Source: Penium margaritaceum (lineage: Eukaryota; Streptophyta; Zygnematophyceae; Desmidiales; Peniaceae). From it: a stretch of DNA of 64,000 bases. Of this stretch, positions 1 to 12,039 are shown piece by piece. Position numbers and translations under genes: made by a program. A model generated the notes under the pieces. That model had not been told where the DNA came from. It was given only the letters and a program-made list of their open reading frames with translations, and did not search any database. The DNA is taken from assembly GCA_023375785.1 (NCBI GenBank), contig SZWC01000570.1:96072-160071 (forward strand), written 5' to 3'. Positions within the stretch are counted from its first letter, which is position 1. The number at the start of each line of letters is the position of its first letter.

Positions 1-268
1 CTGGCACAACTCTGGCACAACTCTGGCACAACTCTGGCACAACTCTGGCACAACTCTGGCACAGTTTTGGCACAACTGTGGCACAAATCTGGCACATCTC
101 TGGCACAACACTGGCAAAACTTTGGCACATGTCTGGCACAACTCTGGCACAACTCCGGCACTACTCTGGCACAATTCTAGCAGAACTCTGGCACAACTCT
201 GGCACAACTTTGGCACAACTATGGCACAATTCTGGCACAATTTGGTCACAACTTTGGCACAACGTAGA
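1..268. repeat. 11-bp satellite, unit CTGGCACAACT
   Basis: Perfect 11-bp units at the window edge (1-60) become degenerate toward 268, where the sequence passes directly into the ~190-bp satellite at a type F monomer. Because 33 bp equals 11 codons, long open frames run through it with an 11-residue period; these are not genes. The array continues off the left edge of the window. The unit shares the TGGCA core with the 10/11-bp satellite that begins at 24.46 kb. Confidence 0.95.
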
Positions 269-3200
269 GACACGGCGTGGCAACCATGTACAGTGACAAC
301 CCAAAGTAGGCATATGCCACTAACCATGACCAAACGAATCTCACAGCGTGTGGTCAACATTGAGAAGTCATAACACGAGTCACAAATGGTCAGAGGGGGG
401 GACAATGGATTGGGAACACTAGTTATCAGCTAGCAAGTACAAAGACCTTCAACAACTAGTGGCGCCATGTGGCTAGCTTGCACAGTGACCAACCAAAGGA
501 TGCATACGTCACTGACTATGACCAAAGAAATCCACTATGTGTGGTCAACATTGACAGCTCATAACACGAGTCACAAATGGTCAGAGGGAAAGAGAATGGT
601 TTTGGGAAGCCTATGTATCGACTAGAAAGGACAAAGAACTTTAATACGTAGTGGCACGGTGTGGCTACTATGCACATTAAACAACCAAACTAGGGATATG
701 TCAGTGACCATGACCAAAGAATTTCAGTATGGATGGTCAACGTTCACAACCCATAACACGAGTCACAAATGGTCAGAGGGGGAACAATGGGTTTGGAATA
801 TTAGTTTACATTCAGCAAGTACAACGACCTTCAATAAGTAGTAGCACGGTGTGGCTACCGTGCACAATGACCGACCAAAGTAGGCATATGTACTGCCTTT
901 GACCAAAGAAATCCGCTGTGTGTGGTTAACGTTGACAACTCATAATACGAGTCACAAATGATCAGAGGCGGAAACAATGGTTTGGGAACACCAGCTATCA
1001 ACTATGAGGCACAAGGAACTTCAATAAGTACTGGCACGGCGTGGCTACAATGTACAATGACCGACCAAAGTAGGCATGTGTCACTGACCATGACCAAAGA
1101 ATGTCACTATGTGTGGTCAACTTTGACAACTCATAACACGAGTCACAAATGGTCACAGGGGGAAACAATGGTTTGTTAATACTAGTTATCAATTAGCACG
1201 TACAAAAACCTTCAATATGTAGTGGCACAATGTGGCTACCATGCACGGTGACCAACCAAAGTATGCATATGTCACTGACCATGACCAAAGAATATCACTT
1301 CATGTGGTCAATGTTGACAACTCACAACATGAATCACATATAGTCAGAGGGGGTTACAATGGTTTGGAGGCCCTGGCTATCAACTAGAAAGCACAAAGAT
1401 CTTCAGTACGTAGTGACACGGTGTGGCAACCATGTACAGTGACAAACCAAAGTAGGCATATGCCACTAACAATGACCAAAAGAATTTCACAGTGTGTGGT
1501 CAATGCTGAAAACTCATAACACGAGTCACGGATGGTCAGAGGGGGAAACAATGGGTTGGGAACACTGGTTATCAACTAGCAAGTACAAAGACCTTCAACA
1601 AGTAGTGGCACGGTGTGGCTAGCGTGCACAATGACCAACCAAAGGATGCATATGTCACTGACTAAGACCAAAGTCCTCTATGTGTGGTCAACATTGACAA
1701 CTCATAACACGAGTCACAAATGGTCAGAGGGAGAGACAATAGTTTGGTAACCATATTTATCAACTAGAAAGGACAAAGAACTTCAATACGTAGTGGCACC
1801 GTTTGGCTACTATGCACACCGAACAACCAAACTAGGCATATGTCACTGACCATGACCAAAGAATTTCAGTAAGGGTGGTCAACGTTCACAGCCCATAACA
1901 CGAGTCACAAATGGTCACAGGGGGGAGGGGGCAATGGTTTCGGAATATTAGTTTTCAACTAGCAAGTACAACGGCCTTCAATAAGTAGTAGCACGGTGTG
2001 GCTACCATGCACAATGACCAACCAAAGTAGGCATATGTTCTTCCTTTGACCACAGAAATCCCCTGTGTGTGGTCAACGTTGACAACTCATAATAGGAGTC
2101 ACAAATGGTCACAGGGAGAAACAATGGTTTGGGAACACCAGGTATCAACTAGAAAGCACAAGGACCTTCAATAAGTAGTGGCACGGTGTGGCTACCATGT
2201 ACAATGACCAACCAAAGTAGGCATATGTCACTGACCATGACCAAAGAATGTCACTATGTGTGGTCAACTTTGACAACTCATAACACGAGTCACAAATGGT
2301 CAGAAGGCGGAACTATGGTTTGTGAATACTAGTTATCGATTAGCAAGTACAAAGACCCTCAATATATAGTGGCACAGTGTGGCTACCATGCACAGTCACC
2401 AACCAAAGTATGCATACGTCACTGGCCATGACCAAAGAATTGAACTTCATGTGGTCAACGTTTACAACTCACAACAAGAGTCACAGATAGTCAGAGGGGG
2501 TAACAATTGTTTGAGAACACTGGCTATCAACAAGAAAGCACAAAGACCTTCAATACGTAGTGACTCGGCGTGGCAACCATGTACAGTGACAAACAAAAGT
2601 AGACATATGCCACTAACCATGACCAAAAGAATTTCACAGTGTGTGGTCAACGTTGCAAACTCATAACACGAGTCACAAATGGTGAGATGGGGAAAACAAT
2701 GGGTTGGGAACACTAGTGATCAACTAGCAAGTACAAATATCTTCAACAAGTAGTGGCACGGTGTGGCTAGCCTGCACAATGACCAACCAAAGGATGCATA
2801 CGTCACTGACTATGACCAAATGTGTGGTCAATGTGTCGTCAACATTGACAACTCATAACTGGAGTCACAATGGGTCAGAGGGAGAGACAATGGTTTGGGA
2901 ACCCTATGTATCAACTAGAAAGGACGAAGAACTTCAATACGTAGTTGCATGGTGTGGCACACCGATTAACCATACTATGCATATGTCACTGACCATGACC
3001 AAAGAATTTCAGTATGGGTGGTCAATGTTCACAACCCATAACACGAGTCACAAATGGTCAGAGGGGAAAACAATGGTTTCGAAATATTAGTTTTAACCTA
3101 GCAAGTACAATGACCTTTAATAAGTAGTAGCACGGTGTGGCTACCATGCAGAATGACTGACCAAAGCGGGCATATGTGCTGCCTTTGACCAATGAAATGT

Positions 3201-5848
3201 GCTCTGTGTGGTCAACGTTGACAACTCATAACATGAGTCACAAATGGTCAGAGTGAAAAAAAATGGATTGGGAAAACCAGGTATCAACTAGCAAGCACAG
3301 AGACCTTCACTAAGTAGTGGCACGGTGTGGCTACCATGTACAATGACCAACCAAAGTAGGCATGTGTCACTGACCATGACCAAAGAATGTCACTATGTAT
3401 GGTCAACGTTGACAACTCATAACACGAGTCACAAATGGTAAGAGGGGGAAGCAGTGGCTTTTGAATACAAGTTATCGATTAGCACATACAAAGACATTCA
3501 ATATGTATTGGCACAGTGTGGCTACCACGCACAGCGACCAACCAAAGCATGCATATGTCACTGACCATGACCAAAGAATTCAACTTCATGTGGTCAACGC
3601 TGTCAACTCACAACAAGAGTCACAGATAGTCAGAGGGGATAACAATGGTTTGGGAACACAGGCTATCAACAAGAAAGCACAAAGACCTTCAATACGTAGT
3701 ATCTTGGTGTAGCAACCATGTACAGTGACAAACCAAACTAGGCATATTCCACTAACCATGACCAAACGAATTTCACAGTGTGTGGTCAACGTTGAAAACT
3801 CATAACACGAGTCACAAATGGTCAGATGGGGAAACAGTGGGTTGGGAACACTATTGATCAACTAGCAAGTACAAAGACCTTCAACAAGTAGTGGCACGGT
3901 GTGGCTAGCGTGCACAGTGACCAACCAAAGGATGCATAAGTCACTGACTATGACCAAAAATGTCCACTATGTGTGGTCAACATTGACAACTCATAACACG
4001 AGTCACAAATGGTCAGAGGGAGAGACAATGGTTTGGGAACCCTATGTATCGACTAAAAAAGACAAATGACTTCAATACGTAGTGGCACGGTGTGGCTACT
4101 ATGCACATGGAACAACCACACTAGGCATATGACACTGACCATGACCAAAGAATTTCAGTATGGGTGGTCAACGTTCACAACCCATAACACGAGTCACAAA
4201 TGGTCACAGGGGGAAACGATGGTTTCGAAATATTAGTTTTCAACTATCAAGTACAACGACCTTCAATAAGTAGTAGCACGGTGTGGCTACCATGCACAAT
4301 GACCGACCAAAGTAGGCATATGTACTGCCTTTGACCAAAGAAATCCGCTGTGTGTGGTCAACGTTGACAACTCATAACACGAGTCACAAATGGTCACAGG
4401 GGGAAACGATGGTTTCGAAATATTAGTTTTCAACTATCAAGTACAACGACCTTCAATAAGTAGTAGCACGGTGTGGCTACCATGCACAATGACCGACCAA
4501 AGTAGGCATATGTACTGCCTTTGACCAAAGAAATCCGCTGTGTGTGGTCAACGTTGACAACTCATATTACGAGTCACAAATGGTTAGAGGGAGCAACAAT
4601 GGTTTGGGAACACCAGGTATCAACCAGCAAGCACAGGGACCTTCAATAAGTAGTGGCACGGTGTGGCTACGATGTGCAATGACCAGCCAAAGTAGGCATG
4701 TGTCATTGATCATGACCAAAGAATGTCACTATGTGTGGTCAACTTTGACAACTCATAGCACAAGTCACAAATGGTCAGAGGGGGAAACAATGGTCTGTGA
4801 ATACTAGTTATCGATTAGCAAGTACAAAGACTCTCAATATGTAGTGGCACAGTGTGGCCACCTTGCACAGTGACCAACCAAAGTATGCATATGTCACTGA
4901 CCATGACCAAAGAATTTCACTTCATGTGGTCAACGTTGACAACTCACAACAAGAGTGACAGATAGTCAGAGGGGGTAACAGTGGTTTGGGAAATAGTGGC
5001 TGTCAGCTATAGAGCACAAATACATTCAGTACGTAGTGACACGGCGTGGCAACCATGTACAGTGACAAACCAAAGCAGGCATATGCCACTCACCATGACC
5101 AAAATAATTTCACAGTGTGTGGTCAATGTTGAAAACTCATAACACGAGTCACAGATGGTCAGAGGGGAATCAATGGGTTGGGAACACTAGTTATCAACTA
5201 GCAAGTACAAAGGCCTTTCATCAAGTAGAGGCACGGTGTGGCTAGCATGTACAGTGACCAACCAAAGGATGCAGATGTCACTGACTATGAACAAATGTGT
5301 GGTCAATGTGTGGTCAACATTGACAACTCATAACACGAGTCATAAATGGTCAGAGTGAGAGACAATGGTTTGGGAACCCTATGTATCGACTAGAAAGGAC
5401 AAAGAACTTCAATACGTAGTGGCACGGTATAGCTACTATGCACGTCGAACAGCCATACTATGCATATGTCGCTGACCATGACCAAAGAATTTCAGTATGG
5501 GTGGTCAATGTTCTCAACCCATAACACGAGTCACAAATGGTCAGAGGGGAAAACAATGGTTTCGGAATATCAGTTTCAACTAGCAAGTACAATGACCTTT
5601 AATAAGTAGTAGCACAGTGTGGCTACCATGCATAATGACCGACCAAAGCGGGCATATGTACTGCCTTTGACCAAAGAAATCTACTGTGTGTGGTCGACAT
5701 TGACAACTCATAATATGAGTCACAAATTGTCAGAGTGGGAAACAATGGATTGGGAACACCAGGTATCAACTAGCAAGCACAGAGACCTTCACTAAGTAGT
5801 GGCACGGTGTGGCTACCATGTACAATGACCAACCAAAGTAGGCATGTG
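269..5848. repeat. ~190-bp satellite in a six-monomer higher-order repeat, block 1
   Basis: Monomers of ~190 bp each begin near a GTGGCACGGTGTGGCT-like motif and contain CATAACACGAGTCACAAATGG. Six diagnostic variants follow one another in fixed order. Type A has GGATGCATACGTCACTGACT; B has GAACAACCAAACTAGGCATA; C has TGTACTGCCTTTGACC; D has GGCATGTGTCACTGACC; E has TTCACTTCATGTGGTC; F has GTGACAAACCAAAGTAGGC. Type A monomers begin near 459, 1605, 2753, 3891 and 5228, giving a period of ~1.14 kb except the last interval, which holds one extra monomer. The block stops inside a D monomer where the copia element inserts. I see no gene in it. Confidence 0.95.
4186..4565. repeat. Perfect tandem duplication of one 190-bp hybrid monomer
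   Basis: Bases 4186-4375 are repeated by eye without change at 4376-4565. The repeated unit has a type B 3' half joined to a type C 5' half, so the order here is B, C/B hybrid, C. This explains why the A-to-A interval from 3891 to 5228 is one monomer longer than the others. Identity between the copies indicates a recent unequal exchange, or an assembly duplication. Confidence 0.85.
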
Positions 5849-5853
5849 TCACT

Positions 5854-6542
5854 TGTCAACCGGCCTGAGGCAAATAAACTAGAAAACAGGGCTGACACAA
5901 TAGCACCTGCCGTCCGCTCCTAGCATTTCAGCTAGGAGAAGATATCACCCTCAGGATCACGGTTCCACACTGAGCAGTTCCTATGCAATCACTTGCTAGC
6001 AACTGTGTCCACTTAACACTTGGTCACTTTCGCGCGAGGTGCTAGTCAAAGACTAACTCCTGGAACTTAGACCAACCAGTGTCTTCTTTATACTGTTCCT
6101 TAGTTGGACAACTCTGTGAGGAGCATCTAAGGCTAGATTGTGTAATTAGAATGAGGAATGAGCCTGGTACATATAGTCCTAGGCGTGGCTTCTAAGGTGT
6201 GTGGGTAGTGGCCCTTTTTGGGTGGTCACTCCACACCACCTCACGAGTCCGCCAAATGGCGCATCCACTGACCGCCAAGTGGCGCACTCTCCTCATGCAT
6301 GGAGAAATGTCTAAGAAACTTCCCCTGTGCTAGAAAGGTAAAAAACCTTCTGCGCACATCAAGACTCAATCGTAGGACCTGTTGTTCCTAAATCCAAGAT
6401 GCTATCCGTTGCGCTACACTTGTGGTGTCTCGCTTGGACTTGCACCACAAACAAGGTTTGGGGGACTTACTCCAAGGGAGCAGTGCATGCCCAACCTGTC
6501 TGTCAAGCCATACCAGTGGCCATGGGGCATAAAAGAACAACA
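5854..6542 (-). repeat. 3' LTR of copia element 1
   Basis: 689-bp terminal repeat beginning TGTCAACCGG on the plus strand and ending CA at 6542, next to the polypurine tract. A TATA-box candidate (TATAAAG on the minus strand) lies at 6087-6093. A tRNA-like segment lies at 6362-6428 and is shared with the other LTR. Confidence 0.93.
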
Positions 6543-6553
6543 ATCTCTCCCTT
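6543..6553 (-). other. Polypurine tract of copia element 1
   Basis: AAGGGAGAGAT on the minus strand directly abuts the 3' LTR, the expected plus-strand priming position. Copia element 2 has the matching AAGGGGGAGAT at 45145-45155, which supports both LTR boundaries. Confidence 0.8.
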
Positions 6554-6639
6554 GCACCTTAGGCCACCTGCTGTGGTAGTTTTCTTCGGCACGAGCCTGT
6601 AGCTCTAGGTTGTGCTTGTGCACGTCAACTTTCTTGGTC

Positions 6640-9600
6640 TTTAGTTCTCATCTCTTGCATCCACCATGCCGACTCCACGAGCACCTGCAACATGCAAGTA
6701 GCTGTCTAGCCGCTTTGTCAGGAAGTCCGAAAGCATTTTCTTGGTTACGACGTGCTCCAGTTCCACGACAACCTTGGCGACAAGGTCACGTGAGTAGTGG
6801 TACCGAATATCAATGTGCTTTGTACACTGGGAGATCATGTCGTCCTCTGCCATAGCGATGGCACTTTGGTTGTCGATGCGGATGACCGTTGCTTCCTCTT
6901 GTGGTGCCTTGATCTCACCAAGAAAACTGCGAAGTCACTGCATTTCCTTGCATACTTCGGAGAGTGCAATGTACTCCGCCTCAGCTGTAGGAAGCGAGAC
7001 GTATTCTTGCTTCCAGCTTGCCCACAAGACCGCACCACCGTTGAGAAGACAGACAAACCCTGAGGTGGACTTCCTGTCATCAATCCGTCCTCCCCAGTCC
7101 GCGTCACTGTAGCATGTCATTCGCAGCAAGTTTGATCCTTCAAGACCTCCAAACCGAAGTCCGACGTGCCGAGTCTTTTTGAGGTAGCAAAACATTCGCT
7201 TCACAGCTTGCCAATATTCTGGCCCAGGATTGGCCACAAACCTGCTCACCTGACCCACCGCATAAGCAATGTCAGGTTGCGTTCCCACCATTGCGTACAT
7301 GAGGCTCCCAACGGCGGACTGGTATGGAATGGTTTGCATCTCCCGCCGGCCTGCCTCGTTGCTTGGTGACATGGAGGAGGAGAGCTTGCAGTCGGACGGT
7401 ATGGGGGTGCTGACGGGTTTGCAGTCCTCCATGTTGTAGCGCTTCAAGACGTCCATGATGTACTTGCTCTGGTTGAGCTTGATGGTGCCTGCTTTACGGT
7501 TGCGGTGAACAGCAATCCCAAGGTAGTACTCGAGAGGTCCCACGTCCTTCATCTTAAACCTGCTGGCCAGATTTTTCTTGAGGTCCGTAAGGGCCTCCTG
7601 TGAGGAAGAACACATGATGAGATCGTCCACGTACAATGCAACGAGCAGCAAGCCACGTTTGTCCTCCCGCACATAGACGCTGGGGTCATTCCTGCAATGT
7701 GCAAAGGAGATCTCAGCCATGAAGCTGTCCATCTCCTTGTACCAGATCCGTGGGGCCTGTTTCAGCCCGTACAACGCCTTCACCAGCTTGCACACCTTAC
7801 CCTCGGGTGCTTTGACACCTTTCGGCACCTCCATTAGCACCTCCTTGTCGAGCTTCCCATAAAGGAAAGCTGTCTTCACATCCANCCGAGGTAGTACTCG
7901 AGAGGTCCCATGTCCTTCATCTTAAACCTGCTGGCCAGATTTTTCTTGAGGTCCGTAAGGGCCTCCTGCGAGGAAGAACACATGATGAGATCGTCCACGT
8001 ACAATGCCACGAGCAGCAAGCCACGTTTGTCCTCCCGCACATAGACGCTGGGGTCATTCCTGCAATGTGCAAAGGAGATCTCAGCCATGAAGCTGTCCAT
8101 CTCCTTGTACCAGATCCGTGGGGCCTGTTTCAGCCCGTACAACGCCTTCACCAGCTTGCACACCTTACCCTCGGGTGCTTTGACACCTTTCGGCACCTCC
8201 ATTAGCACCTCCTTGTCGAGCTTCCCATAAAGGAAAGTTGTCTTCACATCCATTTGGTGGATCTCAAGGTCTTTGGCGGCAGCGACGGCAAGCAGGGACC
8301 TGATTGAGGCAAACGTGACAACCGGTTTGAAGGTCTCATTGTACTCAGACCCTGCGCGCTGTGAGAATCCTTTCGCCACGACCCTTGCCTTGTACTTGTT
8401 GATGCTATCAACTTGCTTCCGCTTCAACCTGAGCACCCACTTTGAGCCCACCACGTGAGCATTAGCGGGTCTGTCCACCAGCACCCATGTGCCATTTTCT
8501 TCGATGGATGCGAGCTCGCTGTCCACCGCCTCCTTCCACTTGGCCGCATCGGGCCTTGCCAGTGTCTCAGCCACAGTGAGCGGCTCTCCCTAAGCCAAAC
8601 AGGACCAGCTCAGTCCAGTCCAGCTTCCGATGTCAGCGTCATACTTTGGAGTTTGTTTTCTTTTTTGTGTGCCGCGACGTTGCATTGCTGGTGGATCTGT
8701 GCAATGCTGTTGCTCCTGTGCTGCAGGCTGCCCTGAAGTTACGTTTTCTTCTTTTGAAGAGCCACTGGCCTCCGAGCTGTTTTCAGAGGCCTCGGATGTC
8801 TCCGACTCTGTATCAGAGCTCGCCGCTGCGTCAGCCTGCGCAGCCGCTCTTCCTGCCACACCACTATTCTTCACGGCCTGTTGTACTGGCACCACTTGCC
8901 AGTTTTCGGGAGCTTGATCTCCTGACTCCAGCAGCAACAACCACTCTCCCTGTTTTGGAGCTTGCGTGGGATCAACCATCTCTTCCTTGCCTGGTTTCCT
9001 TTCGTCAAAGGTTAAGTCTCGGCTGGTGATGAGTCTTCTTCCTGCCAGGTCCCACAGGCGGTAGGTCTTGTGGGCCATCTCATAGCCCACCATAACGCAC
9101 TTTCGCGCTCTTGCATCCACCTTGCCGGCACCCTCACCCGCCTGGACCTTTGCCCATGCGGTGCATCCGAATACTTTCAGGTGTGATGCGTCCGGCTTCT
9201 TCCCTGACCAAACTTCTTGTGGCGTCATCTGTTGCTTTCCCTTCTTCTTTCCGCTTCTGCCCTGAACCACGGTGGAAGCTTTGCATCAAAGAGCATGCTA
9301 CGCACCATGCCGAGGATGGTCTGATTCATGCGTTCGGCAACACCATTGCTCTGCGGCGTGTAAGGCGTTGTGGGCTGGTGGCTGATCCCATGTTGCCTCA
9401 ACCAGCCCTTGCATGCCTCGTACTCTCCACCGTTGTCGCTTCGGATCGCTTTGACTTTCTTTCCGGTCTGCCGCTCCACCATGGCGACAAACTCTTGCAA
9501 CTTTTCTCTGACCTCTCCCTTTGCTTTGAGGAAGAAGATCCACACCTTGCGGCTGTGGTCATCTATGAAGGTCAGAAAATACTTGCTACCACCATTTGAC

Positions 9601-10705
9601 GNAGCATGCTACGCACCATGCCGAGGATGGTCTGATTCATCCGTTCGGCAACACCATTGCTCTGCGGCGTGTAAGGCGTTGTGGGCTGGTGGCTGATCCC
9701 ATGTTGCCTCAACCAGCCCTTGCATGCCTCGTACTCTCCACCGTTGTCGCTTCGCATCGCTTTGAATTTCTTTCCGGTCTGCCGCTCCACCATGGCGACA
9801 AACTCCTGCAACTTTTCTCTGATCTCTCCCTTTGCTTTGAGGAAGAAGATCCACACCTTGCGGCTGTGGTCATCTATGAAGGTCAGAAAATACTTGCTAC
9901 CACCATTTGACGCCATGCGAAAGGGTCCGCACACGTCGGTGTGAATGAGGTCAAGGGCTGATTCTGCGCGGCGACCATTGCGCTCAAAGCGTGTTTGCTT
10001 GGTCTTGCCTTGGAGGCAAGGTTCACACAGGCTGCCACACCCAACCGCATCCTTCTTGCAACCATCCATGCCACGGACCAGCTGTTGTTGCTGGATGACT
10101 TGGAGCGTGCTATTTGCCACATGCCCAAAGCGTCTATGCCACAGATCAGCGTCTTCGTCTTTTGTGGCAAAGGATGCTTTTTCAGTTTTCGTTGGTGTGC
10201 TCTCCAGCGTGAATGTCGAGACCACTGCCTCCGTCGCACCCGCATGGCCCTCCTTTTCCGAGCTCTTTGCTGCCGTTGTCTGCACTACATAGAGTCCGTC
10301 AACCCATGGAACCTGTGCCATGAGATCTTTGTTGGCGTAGAGGACCTTGATGTCTTCGTTCCTGGCGATGACCACCTTCTTCTGCGTGAACACCACCGTC
10401 ATGTCGTTGTCCGTTATGTTTGACACGGATAGAAGGTTTGCCGGAAAGGAGGGCATGTAGACCACGTCACATAGCTGTAGATCCTTCTCCGCACCATTGA
10501 GGCTGATGCTCACCAGCTTGTCGCCCACGCCCTTTGCATTCACGATGCTACCGTTTGCGCATCTGAACCGCCGATCGGTGGGAACGATGGAGACAAATCC
10601 AGCCTGGTCGTTGCTAGAGTGATGATCAGTGCCGGAGTCAAGCCCAAAACCTTCTGGCCTGAGCAGCGCCGCTCCTTTTTCTGGAAGCGTGCTCTGTGCC
10701 ATCAT
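6640..10705 (-). pseudogene. pol region of copia element 1 (protease, integrase, RT, RNase H), fossil
   Basis: Parts recognised by homologous motifs, in minus-strand order. Protease lies near 10560-10660 (LDSGTDHH). The GAG-pre-integrase segment is near 10100-10200 (DLWHRRFGHV). The integrase core lies across ~9000-10000 (HTDVCGPF, FIDDHSRKVWIF, RSDNGGEYE, TPQSNGVAERMNQTI). Reverse transcriptase lies across ~7300-8500 (YKARVVAKGF, IHQMDVKTTFLYG, LYVDDLIM). RNase H lies across ~6640-7150 (DADWGG, KSTSGFV, EAEYIAL). These are standard Ty1/copia landmarks. The region is decayed and also holds two assembly joins with duplicated flanks, so a span here is not one continuous protein. Confidence 0.93.
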
Positions 10706-11647
10706 GTTGGTAGCTTCTTTGCCACCCTTTTTGCTGCCTTTGTTCCCACCGCTTCCGCCGTCTTCCTTCTTTGGCGACCTGCACTCTCTTGCCCAGTACC
10801 CAGGTTTGCCGCAGTTGCGGCAGTTACCCTATCGCTTGGGAGCCTTGCCGCCATTGTTGCCTCCGCCACCACCACTTCCGCTGCCGCCTTTCTGACCAGA
10901 GGCTGACCCTTTGCTCCCGCGGCCACCGTAGCATGCGGCATAGGCTGAGAAGTTAGCCTCACTTCCGCTACAGTGCATGGCCTCGTTTCGCACGTACTCG
11001 GAAATTGCCGTGTACGTCAGGTCGTCCTCCTTCCAGCCGCCCATGACGGTGATCATCGGGCTCCAGCTCTCCGGTAGCGCCATGAGGAGAATCATGGCTT
11101 GCATGTTCTCGTCAAGGTCCTAGTTCATCTGGCAAGCCTCGCCAAGGAGTCCTTCAAACTCCTTTAGGAAATCGGGGATTGATTCGCCCTCATTCACCCG
11201 CATGCTGATCAGCCGTTGTATGATGAATAATCTGTTTGCGAGGGAGGTGGATTGGTGCACGCGCTTGAGCTTGTCGTAAGCTTCCGAAACCAGCGTGTAC
11301 CCGGGAATGATGGGAACATACTTCTTAGTAATCGCGTTGCTGAGGAATAACATGACAATATCATTTCGATCCATCCATGCCTCATGCTCGGATGTACCTT
11401 CTGCGGGAACCTGCTCCTCTCCCTTCAATAGTTTGATGAAGCCGCGCAATTTCATCGCCAGCTCGAACTGCAATCTCCAAAGGAGGAAGTCAATCCCCTC
11501 AAAAATGGGGATTCCTCCCAAGGGTCCAAGACCTTGCAGCAGTGACGTAGCACTCACATTTGCTCCAGTGGTCTGCCCTGTGGTAGCCACTGTTGAGTTT
11601 GAGGACTGCCCTGCGGCAGTCCCCATTCCTCCTGATGGGTCAACCAT
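10706..11647 (-). pseudogene. gag region of copia element 1, fossil
   Basis: The frame opening at 11647 has the UBN2/copia-type gag pattern: an N-terminal segment with FEGIDFLLWRLQFELAMKLRGF, then hydrophobic helices, then LPESWSPMITVMGGW. A Gly/Ser-rich linker and a CCHC zinc-knuckle region near 10780-10830 follow. In copia-like elements this part makes the nucleocapsid that packages element RNA in the cytoplasm. It is decayed. Confidence 0.88.
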
Positions 11648-12022
11648 TTTTGTTGCTCTTATCTGCTTCCCATGTCTCTGCTGCGTTGAGGCCGATGTAG
11701 GCTGATGTTAGCTGATGTCTGCTACCGGTTTTAGGACGCAGATCCGTTGCTTACCCCTTCAACCAATGTTCACCTGCAAACAGAGAAGATATCTACACCA
11801 ACACACCCAGGGTCTTGCCACCAAGGGCAGAGCTTAACCTGGTTGGGACTCAAGGGTCGTGCCTCCAAGGGCAGAGCTTTACCTTGGTCCCTGTGTGCTG
11901 AGTGCAGACCAAGCCGTTGAAGTTGATGAAGCTGATGGAGCTGATGGAGCTGATGGAACCGGCGTGCGCACCTGGAGAGAGCGTACCAGAGTTGAGCAAA
12001 GCGTGCCTTACAACTGGTCAGT
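11648..12022 (-). other. Leader between primer site and gag of copia element 1
   Basis: 375 bp without an assignable gene. It contains a short tandem GCTGATGGA repeat near 11930-11960 and a duplicated CCAAGGGCAGAGCTT motif (11823-11837 and 11867-11881). It occupies the position of the untranslated packaging leader of an LTR retrotransposon. Confidence 0.7.
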
Positions 12023-12037
12023 GTGGGCCCACAACCC
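12023..12037 (-). other. Primer-binding site of copia element 1, initiator tRNA-Met anticodon-arm type
   Basis: The plus strand reads GTGGGCCCACAACCC, two bases from the LTR. Plant initiator tRNA-Met has GTGGGCCCATAACCC in its anticodon arm, a single-base difference. The site therefore fits priming by a 5' half-tRNA, as known for Drosophila copia and yeast Ty5, rather than by the tRNA 3' end. Element 2 has the exact 15-mer. Confidence 0.8.
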
Positions 12038-12039
12038 TT

